Positions 31,265-42,500 of a stretch of 59,098 bases of DNA are shown here, in pieces; position 1 is the stretch's first letter; every line of letters begins with the position of its first letter. Source of the stretch: Eimeria necatrix (Eukaryota > Apicomplexa > Conoidasida > Eucoccidiorida > Eimeriidae); assembly GCF_000499385.1 (NCBI RefSeq), contig NW_013652017.1, forward strand, positions 27,501 to 86,598, read 5' to 3'. Both the position numbers and the translations under genes were made by a program. The notes under the pieces were generated by a model. It worked only from the letters and a program-made list of their open reading frames with translations, did no database searches and had not been told where the DNA came from.

Positions 31265-33720
31265 CTAGGAGCCTTCCGTGTAGGCAGGAGGGCGTAGCGC
31301 TGCAGAAAAATGGCAGTTGAGGGAAGCTTCACGAATTTCGGCGTGGAAAGGTAAAATTCCAATGTTTCCATGGGGAGGGCTTCCCAGATCTTGCCTAGCT
31401 CGTCCTGTATGCTCCCCCCTACTTTCTGTGCTTCTAGTTTGCGCCTCGCCTAAAGCGTCGTCTATTTTCTGTTTCTCAAGTTAACAGCACTGGATGAGTT
31501 GGAAATAAACAGAAACATGTGAAAACAGCTTGCCTGTGATTGTGACTACTGTTCGTCCAAGTAATTCGCTTCCACGGCTAGACATGATTTCAATTGTACG
31601 CGTAGATTGGCGCTGTGCTGTGCACACAAAAATCAGGACATGCATAAACACTCCAAAGATGTTGGCTAAGCATCCACCTGCCGCAACTGCCATGCTTCGC
31701 GACGAGCCATGCGCAAGGAAAAATGCAACATATGGGAGGGAGCTGGCGACACTGGGCAACTATCAGCTTCTCATCTAAAGTAATTTGCCTTACACCAATC
31801 CCCTACTAGTGATGCGGCTGCGCCAAGGACGCAGGACTCCAAAGATTCTGCAAACTGTTGTAGGGCCTGCGAAGGGCACAACAGAAATGCTGAGCCGTTG
31901 AGACTAAGAGTATGTTTCCAAGCCTGCAGAGAAAGGAAAAAATGAGCGCAGTGTAGCAGCAGAAGAGCTTGTATTATTCGCGCAGTTATGTTTCACTGAA
32001 TGGGACGTACACCCGCATCTGGCCAGCCTGCATGAGGACGCTGTACAAAGAGACATACAAACAGGCACGAGGAACCTCACATGAAACGCGCCGCTTCGTG
32101 ATTCATTAAACTGAGATCCCTACGCACTGGAAAGCCTGAATAGGGTAACCTTACTTCTTGGAGAATGACAACAGTATAATGTAAGCCCATCATTACTGCA
32201 CCGAATTCCTCTGAGGATCCACATTGCTCAAGCATTGCAGGTGCCATCTTCATCGTGTTTGTTCTGAAGCTTATCTTGACATAAATTAAGCAGTGGCGGC
32301 ATCGTGTTTCTCTTACTTCAGGAATCGACGAAGAAAGAGTATTGAGCGCCACAAAAAGTGCTTCAAGATGGACCTTTCAACCGGAAAGACGGCACGTTTC
32401 ACAAGCTTTAGCTACTTGTACAGGGATATCCGTTGCTTACAAATTACCTGCAGTCTCTGTGCTGAGCAAAACTCACTTGACCCTTGAACAACAATGTCAC
32501 TCGGCATATCTTCGAGATATTGTACGACACGCTGTAGGAAAGTCGTTGCCTGCACAACGGTGCAAGACATCCACCACTCCAATGAAAGGTGTATGCGCCA
32601 ATTTTGGCTGCGAGGCGTAGCGCTTGGGCAGCGGTACCTCTCCACTGCACCTGACCACAAGAAAACAATAGGAAACGGTGAAAGCAATCTGCGGCCTCCA
32701 GTTCTTAGCATGAGCGAAAGAATTACCCATGCATCTCCTAGCCGTGGAAAACTGAAGCGCTCTCGTCGCGGTGGATCACGCTCTTGGGCTCCCTGATTAT
32801 TTTCACGGTTCCCGCGACTCTCCGCGAAGGTCCTAGTGAGGGCACGATGTGCCTGTTTCCAAAGTTTTCTCAATGTACCTCTCCTCCTTGGTGCCCTTTG
32901 TGTGGACTCATTATTTGCTCCCGCTGTCGCGTTCTGGCCTCTCTCAACTTGTCTATCAATGCGCTGGACGCAGTTGCAGCATGCTTCTTCATATGAAGGC
33001 AGTCCTGGTGGCCTCAGTGCCGCACGTTGATTTCTTGTTTGCCCACAGCCACTGGTACCTGGAGGTGAATCGCTGCACGCTTCTTCATATGAGGGCAAGC
33101 GATCTCCTCCCCATTCGCCATGTGCACCTACATCTTCATTATCATCAATAATATTATGCTGCTGGGTGCACGCTTCTTCATATGACGGCAGACGAAATTC
33201 CGAGTCGTTTGACGACGAAGAGGTGGAAGGCTCATTCGAGTCTTGAGAATGCGAGTGCTAGTGAAGGAAAAGACGCACATATCCAGTGCAGGGCGGCTCA
33301 TTCAGAAAGATGCGCATTGACGCGTTGCGATAATATGAGAAACTTGGTGACAGCAAAATGTTATAAAGACATTCTTTGTTGCTCGAAAAACTGAAGTGGA
33401 CAGAGTATGCAAATATTTGCCCGTGCACAGGAAAAACTCCTACCGTCAAGGCGTGCACATTGCAGGAGCCTTACTTGGTCAGAGAGCCTCCTGGAGGCGA
33501 TTCCGGAACGTTTTTTATTCTTAATGTGAAGGGCACAGCGAGCAATAAGGAGTGCAAGGGCGCTCAGGAGGACCAGGGAGGACAGAACGCGGACAGCAAG
33601 TGCCTTTGCCTCCCGCTGATTATTCTTGGAGCTACGCAGAGTACCAGAATAGGGCAGGGCTGACTCAATTAAGATGTTATCCGGAGAATAGAGCGTCTCA
33701 GAGAGCATCGCTCCAGTCAT
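31265..33720 (-). CDS. PPxY-repeat anchor-peptide family, copy D
   Basis: Eight in-phase exons give 375 residues: 33720-33475, 33257-32727, 32549-32477, 32210-32155, 32040-32011, 31866-31794, 31617-31534, 31299-31265. The anchor (SSLVLLSALALLIARCALHI) is followed by SRRLSDQ at the end of exon 1, fitting RxLxD. Exon 2 has three LPSYEEAC units spaced 31 and 32 residues apart, with linkers unrelated in sequence to A and B, one of them acidic (DDNEDV). Exon 4 encodes EFGAVMMGLHYTVVILQE. Exon 7 encodes RTIEIMSSRGSELLGRTVV. Exon 8 encodes LRPPAYTEGS and stop. Because linkers differ while the tyrosine motifs stay, selection on the motif itself is likely. Exon 7 has a GC donor. Confidence 0.75.
32979..33191 (-). 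repeat. Three LPSYEEAC repeats of copy D
   Basis: Three identical octamer cores sit in otherwise dissimilar linkers. This is the most divergent intact repeat block of the array and the best evidence that the core is the conserved element. Confidence 0.8.
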
Positions 33721-36151
33721 TTTAGAGCAAGAAGTTTGACCCACCAGCGCACTCGAGAGGCCGTCATAAAGGGTGATGCACAGTGAAATATTGCAAAAGA
33801 GAGAGTGGTAAAGAGGTAAGGCTGTAATAAGCAGTAAATTGGACCATAATGGTGCAAGGAAGTGACAAGTTCCTTATAGGAGGAGGTGATATGGGAGTTG
33901 GTAGCCAGTTACGGGCAATAGCAAGGTAAAAACGAGACTCCCTTCAATCCATCCTCCTTTAATTTCAATAAAACTCGACTCCATCTAAGTTAGATAATTA
34001 TATAATGGCTGCTTAAGATCATATTACCCACCTTGAGGTCTGGTTTTGGCCGGAGCACTGAGCCAGTGGAGGCGATCTCCAGTCCCTTTACTCTAGAATT
34101 ATCATCGGCCCCACGTACAATTCCCCCATATTCAAGCTAAAACGAGTCATTTTACTGGATGGCTAAGGCTTCGTGATAAATGCTCGCAAATTCCGGCGTT
34201 TCTAACCAATCTAATTACAATTTTAGATGAAAAAGGGCTCCCTGCCTCCGTTGCTGTGTCCTGCTGACGCTTGAATGGAGGTTCGTTTTAGGTGTACTTC
34301 CACCAGTTCAAGAACCAACACTACTCTCTTGTTCAAACCCTAATTTTTGCGCTTTTGCATTACCTTGTGCTTGATTTCTTTTTTTTCTCGTGCATTCGTT
34401 TCCCCAGTGAAGCCTATCTCTTGTGGTAAAAGACGCCTCCCAGCAAGTTAAATGGCTGCTAGGGAAGTCCACCGTTGGCCTTTGCAGCTGACTGCAATCG
34501 GGCCAACGTAAGGCTACTATGCATGCCAGAGGCTACAAAAAGTGAGAAACAAGTTGGCACAGCAGGCATTAACTGGATCTCACTTTTCCCCTTAAAGCCG
34601 TACCTAAGATTCTCTTTATATTACACATATAAAGCTGTCTAATGGCGTCTCCGGGTAGAGAGCATGATCCCGGACGCTGCGACAAGGCAACCGCTCAGTT
34701 GATCAGCTTTGCTGCCAACTAAAACTATGGGCAAATTTTGTAAGTTCACCTCGATAGATTACTTCAAGCAAGGACTGAGATCTTTGCATTTAGACTCATG
34801 CGTTTAGAAAAGCTTCGTTGTCCCCTGGCATGAAGAAATCTGGGAACCAGCAAAATCTAGATGATGATGGCAATGCAGCACCAACCCTAGGCCGTATATT
34901 AATAATTAACTAGACGCCAGCTAATTAAAAAGATAGGGGAGGAAGGAGCTGCCTTTTCTCTCCATTTCGAGGACAATCATTGAAATTTCGTACACATTTC
35001 AATCGCTGTAGCACTTAAGTCAATTGTTAAAGCATCGATTGATGGTGTAAGCTGAAGTACCAAAGAGAAAAAGCCTAACCCTTGTGTAGTAGAACCAGAG
35101 AATGCCTAGAAGTCATGCTTTCCTTAATTCCATCATTCAAACGTGGCTAATTCGAACATTGAAACAGGTCCGCAGGTGCTTATCTTGCTCCTGCTTCACT
35201 GGTTTCAGGAGGATTAAAAAGCTGTCGAATCTTCTAGCTGTGCGCAGACAGTGGAACACTGTTAGCGCGTTTTGCACCTCGTGTACCTGCTATAATGCCC
35301 AAAGGTGCAAATATTATGCCCTCTTTGTCAAAAGTTGCCAGTTGGAAGACGAGAAAATAAATGAAATTCTAAGGCACGGCAGCATTGCAGCTGGCTGGGC
35401 AAATTGACAGGCTCATGGGTTTGAGTACAGATGCATTCATTGTGTGTACCTCGTCAAAGAATGTCACCTTCCTTGGCCTCTAGAAAATCGCTTTCATGAG
35501 ATTTTGTGCTTCATAATCGCTATGTCCTTCAGTTCTTGAGCTTTTGGACCACGCCGGCCCCTCCTCACAGATAGGGAAACAGGTAGAAACTGGAGCGATT
35601 CCTTTTCTCCAATGCTTCATTCCAAACAAAAGTCTTCGCTAAACGAAAATATTTGGTGGACAAAAATATTCGCTAGACAATTCACATTCGTTCACTACAT
35701 AGAAAGACCATTGACAGCAGCAAATGCACTGTATGGAACTGTTGCATGCAGCATGCGTTTTGTGGCTTCGATGCTGCTAGGTGAAAACAGTGGAAGGGAT
35801 GCCGAAACAAAGCTTTGAGTTGGGGATTTGCTCGAAGCCCTTGACTTCTCTGCACAGCCAAGCTTGCTCTTCCCGAACGGACGGTCACCGCTACAAGATA
35901 ATACACTGTTTACTCTCTTGTTTGAACTGCGAAGAGTGTTCTCAAGCATATGGACATTTTCCAGCTGGTTTCATCTGTCCGTCGCAGTGAAGGATAGAGT
36001 CACCTGGTTACTGACTGGAGGATACTTGCGCAGGAACTGTGACGAAATCGGATAGCAACAAAGCCACGCAGTTCTCCTCCTTGATGCTTTCGTCTTGGTT
36101 GCTTTTGGCTTATCTGTCTCCACTAAAGCCCCAAATAATGCGCAAAATTAT
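33721..36151. other. Intergenic DNA upstream of copy D
   Basis: It resembles the A and B upstream spacers only in patches (for example 34.78-35.06 kb against 17.1-17.4 kb) and carries a single diverged copy of the 40-bp repeat. It lacks the 16.2-16.7 kb block found upstream of A. No supportable gene. Confidence 0.55.
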
Positions 36152-37070
36152 CTAACTGCCTTTGTCGAAGCGCGGAGCACAACACACTGCGCAGAGGCAC
36201 GACAAACAGCGCCACCCCTAAAAAAGTGAAGAGTCCTTCCCTCATCCTTGGAATTTCCTGGATGAGTTCTTCCTCTTGGAATATCCTGAATGTGTTCCTC
36301 CTCTTTCTTAGTTGTCTCCCTCTCTGTTTAATTCAGATAAATTGGCCACCTTTCTCTTCGAAGCTCCTTGAAAGTGCCTTTGCCATCTGCAGAGATTTTA
36401 CTACACGCTTTAACAATTTAGGATTTCCGCCATGTGACGAACGCAGATTACAGAGATGTGTTCAGCTATGTACGCAAATACAGGAAACAACAAAGGAAGC
36501 GTACTAAACGGCCAAATTTGACATCAAAATGCCAAGTATCCAAGCCTGCCAGCCTGTTCCGCAGCATTCAATGAATATATTGGGCAGTCAAGAGCGCTTA
36601 GTGAGCAGGCAAAAATGGCGACTTAATGACATGCGGCAATTGCCGTAAAGGCTTTGGCCTACACGAAGATTCATATAAGTATTTCAACTGGTTAAGTGCG
36701 GAGCGTTTTCAGGTTCACTGGGAATCCTCATAAGGCCTGCGGAAGGCGACCAAACGGGACAGCGTTGCATACGTTAAGGCTGCATCGCCGGCTGCGGCAG
36801 GAAATAGTGCAAAGATCAAAATTAGCTTCCATAGAATCTGGCTTCACGCGCCTTCGAATCAGGCCAGCCTGGAAATGCATGCTGGACAGAAACAGATCCA
36901 GACTAGCACAAGAAGCCACAGAATGCAACATATAAGACCAAAGGCATCGTTTCATACAGCACACTATGCACTGCAGAGCTAGTCGTGTACGCGTACAGTT
37001 GATAAGCCTTTCCAACAGTGAAAGTGCCGACAAAGAAGCCAAATATTTTCTCATATCCACTAGGATTTTA
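36152..37070 (-). pseudogene. Decayed array copy E
   Basis: Pieces homologous to copy C are in order. An exon 4 region lies near 37070-37010 (EKIFGFFVGTFTVGK against IIFNFFVKIVIVNE in C). An exon 6 remnant at about 36736-36663 is one base too long (74 nt) and has an early TGA. An exon 7 remnant at 36465-36382 has an in-frame TAA. An exon 8 of exactly 35 nt at 36186-36152 reads CAPRFDKGS and stop. Exons 1 to 3 are not recognisable upstream. Like copy C it has no PPxY in exon 8, so C and E form a separate subfamily. Confidence 0.6.
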
Positions 37071-39573
37071 CTCATATGCCATTGACGTGGTTTCTTAGCT
37101 TGTCAGGCTGGACATTTCAGTTCACGGAACGCCATGTGAGTCTGTCGAGTACCTTTGTATGGATTAAAACAGTCGTCGTCTTTGATTTCAAATATCAAAA
37201 TTACATAGCACAATGATGATATTTTCTCAGTGTTGATGAGGAGCTTCAGAGAAGTGCTCGTATGTATTTTCCCAGGTGCGGATTTCTTTTGCCAAAAAGG
37301 CGAGCGAGCAAGGGTGCTAGAATGAATGAATGAAGTGCGAAAAGTCGGTGGATAAGGCCAATTGAACAAAGATAAACAAAGTGGCTGCTGCAATAGATAG
37401 AAATGACGGATCCCTCAGAGTGCCTAAACCATACATTCAATCGAAAAGTTTAGTCTGTTGCTATCACCTGCATACTGCACGCAGAGGTGTCAGGTAGGTA
37501 GCGTTGACAGAGCTTACATCTATACGCAAAAGGAGGGATGCGGCTCCATGTTTTTTCATTCGAACGCGCTTTACAGATGTGCGGTTGTCAAAAATCGCAG
37601 ATAGGGTTGCGCCCTTATTAGCTGGTCTAGCGTAACAGGGTGCTTTGCTGGACTTAGTCAACTACTCCTGGCCGGGATGTTTTCAGACAGCGTTACTTCT
37701 TCATCAGCAGTCAGCTGTGTAAAGCTCGGAGATATTGCATGCAGGACGGAGTGAATACGGGGCTAGGCTTCAAAAGGGCTAGACAGTCATTTACGGCTAT
37801 CCTAGTCACTGTATTATTGTTTAGACACTGAGACACAAGACTAAGGTTTTTCTGGACTGCGCAGTCGTTCTTGCACAACCATCGGCAGCGCTACCGTCGA
37901 AACGGTGTTATGTATACTCCTAATTCCGATTTAGCCTGCCCCAACAGGAGGATAGGGTCTCTGATCCTGTAGACTACATCTTGCTGAGGCTCACAGACGC
38001 TGCACATTTGGGGAAGCGGCAAGTTTATTGTTTGCTGCGCAGGGCAGCACGATGTTAACGTTCGGTGTACCCAAGTTTCTGGCCCTGTAGGTTGCTTCAT
38101 GCCACGATGAGACGCCTGGAAGCTACGCATCCGGGAAAGAACCAAATTTATGGAGTTCGCTACGCTGGGCAGCACACGATCCACGGCTAGGCGATGCCAG
38201 CAACATTTCGCACCCCAAGCATCTGGCTCGGAAGGACATCCATACTCGACTACACTGGGGCCACCAGGGGCTGATAGTTTGGAAGAATATCCAAAAATAT
38301 GTTGTCTTACTCTACGCAGCAAGACGAGGATGGAAAAGCTCAATTTCAAGGAGAAAGGTACTCAACTCGGGAGCCGTAGACAGGATATCTCAGCCATGTA
38401 AAGTTCCACGTAGAGTGAGAGCCAACGAAGCACTGCGTAGTAGTGGCCATCAGCCTCATTACAACTGTTTGTGGAGAATAACACAAGGACACCGAAATGT
38501 CCCAGCATATTTGTTCCACAGTGCCATCTCCACCGAAGTTGACTAAGTTCCAATTTATGCTCGCTTGGAGGTTCTGGGTGGGGGCAGAGTTGCTGACAAT
38601 GGCGTGTTTGTCTGTATTCTGCTTTTATTCTCTGCTTCTCGAATCAACTGCATATAAATTTGGTAATGTTACGGGAGTACACCCAGCAATGAATTGATGC
38701 CTGAGTGAGAAGCGTTGATCCTTTGGAGCCGTGGCACGGATTCCTGGTGACCGAAGCTGGTGGCAGAAATGCACTGAGTGCTCCTTCTTCTAAGTGCCGT
38801 GCCGAAGGTAGACAAAGGGCTTTAAAAAAGCAAGACAATAATTCATCTACCGACATCGGTTATGGGCAAAGGGCATGCGGGGCCTGTCGCGACCACGGAG
38901 GGGTCCAGCGTGTGCGTCCACCAGTAAGCGGTCTGTCTTCGGCATTTTATTCATTATTCTTCTAGCTAAACCACTGAGTATCGACAAATCCAAGGAGGCA
39001 ACAAAGGAGCTCTGGGGAAGACAGAAGGCACAGCAGACCGCGTACTGCCATTGCCGCCAGCTGTTGCTCTTGCCGAGCAGCCGCAGCTTGCGCTCATCAG
39101 GCGAGACGTCAAAATCACGAGCCTCCAGCCCTTTTTGGCATTTCTGAATTGAGATGTTCCAGGGCTTCCGTGAGGTGCGAGCAACAACAACTGGAACTGG
39201 GGCGACAAAACTAGCAGCAGTGGCAACTCAGCAACAAACTTTGCGCATTTGGAGAAGCACAAGCGTCACGGTGAAAGAACGGTAAACTGATGTGCGGCTG
39301 TCCATGACCAGGAAGCGCCTTTCGTGTCATTAGCGGCAGCCGCATCACGGGCAGAAGCGGCACACCAGCCGCATTCAGCAAGCCCAATTCCTTAGAATGG
39401 ACTAGATGAATATACTTGTAGAGCACGTTCTGGCGCGGTGCAGCTGGAGTGGCGAGTGTTTCTTACACCGCGACTAGGTTGGACACATAGTTGAAATTGT
39501 CCCGGCAAGACGTCTGGGGCTCGGCTTGTCGGTGTTCACCTTGGGTATCAGAGTACTCAGGCACTACGGCAAA
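37071..39573. other. Intergenic DNA between the array and the housekeeping block
   Basis: Short open frames only. A 152-codon minus-strand frame at 37891-38349 has no motif I can name and no convincing relation to exons 1-2 of the family. Nothing supportable. Confidence 0.55.
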
Positions 39574-42500
39574 ATGTACTTCCTTGTCAAATGGCTATGT
39601 GTCGCCATTGTTCGCTCCTTCTTTAAGGAGGTTGCGGTCATTTACAAAGAAAGAATTCCTCTCTACGGTCCCGTAAGCCGACCAAAAGCCCGGAGAGGGC
39701 AACCAGCGCATGCTTTGCTCCACTTTGTCTCTCCGCCCTCCTTTCCGCTCGCAGTGTCTGTCTTTCTCTGTTCGGGCTTCTCCCTTTCCTTTGTATGTCT
39801 GACTGTGTGTCTCTTTTGGCTTGTCAGCGTCTGAAATCTTTCACCGCTCCATCTATCTGCGTCGTTGTCTGTACCTATTTCTCCACTGCCCGTGTCCTGA
39901 TTCATATTCTGTTTCATGCAGCTGCTGCGGTGATTGGGTCCTCTGTAATATGGTTTCAGGTTATTTTCGTCGGGAACCACAACAACCAATTTCTGGATGC
40001 ATGTGTGAGCAACTTTCCCTTATACTTCTTTGAGGGTTTAAAGATAACAGGTTAAGCTTATAACCTGTTGATTCTGCAGATAGGAGTGTATGGAAGTTAG
40101 GCTTAGCTGTTTTGGGATTAGGGTTTGTTGACAGAGAACAAGTTCTTTATTTGCTAGTTTCTCGATGTGTTCGCCGAGCTTTCATGGAGTGATTTATCGG
40201 TGTCTTTCTCCTCGTCACCGCTTCCATCGCGCAGTTTATCTTTTGTAGCGATGTGAGTATTATGGCTTGTTTGTGGTGATGGTGTTGGCGCTCTAGTGTG
40301 GGGAGCATTCCTGTAATTACCGCCGTTATCTTGCTTGCTGCGTAGAGCCCGGAACTTAGGGATTAGGTTTGTTGTTTGTGCGTTTTATCAGATGCTGGTC
40401 TCCATAATACCTCGCCAAGTGCGTTTCCTCATTGCTACCAAATCCCTCAAGCGTCGCGTTGTTGGCTGCCTTGCCCGCATGGCTGCCTGTATAGGAGTGC
40501 GCAGAGGAGAAGATGAGAGCCGCAAGGGCTCGGGCTTAATCCAAGTCATGGAGCACCAGACACCCACAAACTCTGGCCTGCGCGTTCATCAGCAGCCCCA
40601 GGAGGAGCAGGGGCCGCAGGGGCAGCAGCGGGAGCGGGAGCGGGAGGAACGGGATGCAGGACAAGACGATAGGAACGCTCGTGGCAGCAGCTCCATTGGC
40701 AGTGGCGTCAACAATAGCAGCGGTGCCATCAGCAGCGGCTGCAAGGGCAGTAGCGACTCTGTTGCAGGTGCTCGTGTCTCAGGGATCTCCCTTTGTCGCA
40801 GTCTGTCAGCCTCTGTTCGGGGTGTGGGGTCTCAGTTTAGGAAAGAAGTGTTGCCAGGAGACACCTTGTTAACAGGCAAAGGAGCGTATCATGTCAAGGC
40901 CGTCTTCAGCGACACAGAGATGTTGGTTTCCCCAGACCCACAGCCGCTTCCCCCTTTCTCCTCCCTTCACCGCAACGACTCGTGGAGCGTACAAAATGCA
41001 TCTGCCAAGCACAGCTTCGGAGAGGGAGACGCAGCAGTACACGCGGATGCTGCTGCGGCTACCTCACCCACAGCAGGAGCCGTTGCAGCAGCAACCATGG
41101 GGCCCGTCACGCCAGCACGACCTCTGGAGAGGAGCGGACATCGTGTCGATGAAAAGGCAGCAAAACCCAAAAAAGGGGACGACCCCATTGAAGAAGTGCA
41201 GCTGGATCAGCAGCCAGCGCATCAACGTGAAGGAACACAAGCTGAATCACCTTCAGTGACGGCGGCAGAGCCCCCTGAGAGCCATAACCGTCAGCAAACT
41301 CATGAAAGTGATATTGCTGCTGCTGCAGCAGATGCAGCGGATGCTGCTGCAGCAGCTGACGCCGCAGCAGAAACAGCCGCGCGTGTTGCTGCTGCACTAG
41401 CAGCAGATGCAGTTGCCGCTGCAGCTGAAGCTTCGGCTGCAGCAGATGCAGCGGCAGAAGCGGAGTATGCTGCTGCCGTAGCCCAGGCAGCGCTGGATTC
41501 TGGGAGCAGGCGGGTCGAGCAGCAGCAGGAGAAGCGGAGAGACAGCATCGAACACCAGCAGCAACTGGATACTGGCCTGAGAAGACGTTTCCCTAGTCGC
41601 ATGACGAAGGACATGGCAGCTCACGAAGCTGCCTCAACAGCAGCAGCAGCAGCAGCAGCCGCCAGAGCTTCTCACGGGATATCATGTGGCACTTCTGCCG
41701 GCGCTGCTGCTGTTGCGGCGGCAGCCGCCGCTGCGGCAGAGGCAGAGCAGGCGGCACAGGTAGCAGAAGTTGCTGCTGCAGTTGCTTCAGCGGAAGCAGA
41801 TGGAGAGGACGGCTTTGGGCCTCCAATGGAATACAGAGTATGCATGCACACCCAACGGTGTGAACGATAAGTCTCACTTGACAGGATCTGAGGCTTCTGC
41901 TGAAGTAAAAGGACAAGTCATGGCGGAAATAGTTGTCATTTTCATGCCATCGTGTAAAGAGAAACAGTAGGATGCGCAGAATTGCTGTGGCCGATGATGC
42001 GCTTTCTTGTTCGCTGCTTTGTATGACACTGCTGCGTGTTCAACGTTCTTTGCCTGGTGCTGCATCTGCTGCCGCTGGCTCCGCAGATAGCCCCAAGAAT
42101 AGATCAGTCAAAAGTCTATGAGGCAGTCACAGCGAGTTTGGTGGAAGGAGACACCATCGGCATTTTTCCAGAGGCAAGGAGCACTGAGCGACGGTTTTGT
42201 CGCCCTCTCAATTTGTCCTTGTTCCTTTTGGCTTCTCATTTTGATGAATTTGCGCCTCCACTTTTTTTTAATGTCGGCATCTCCTAAGTGTTGACTTCTG
42301 AGTTTCGGTCTTCGCTCACCTCCAAATTCTGCCTCGCCTTGTGTTCTCAGCAGTTGTTTCTCGTGTTCTGTTCCTGTTCGTTTACAAGCGTTTCCTTCCT
42401 AATTTTCCCCTCAATTCTTCCGCTTCTAGGATATCTCCTTTTTGCATCACCACCGTACCAGCCATTGTCCCAGCCCGCTTCTTCTGGATCTTCGTCTTTT

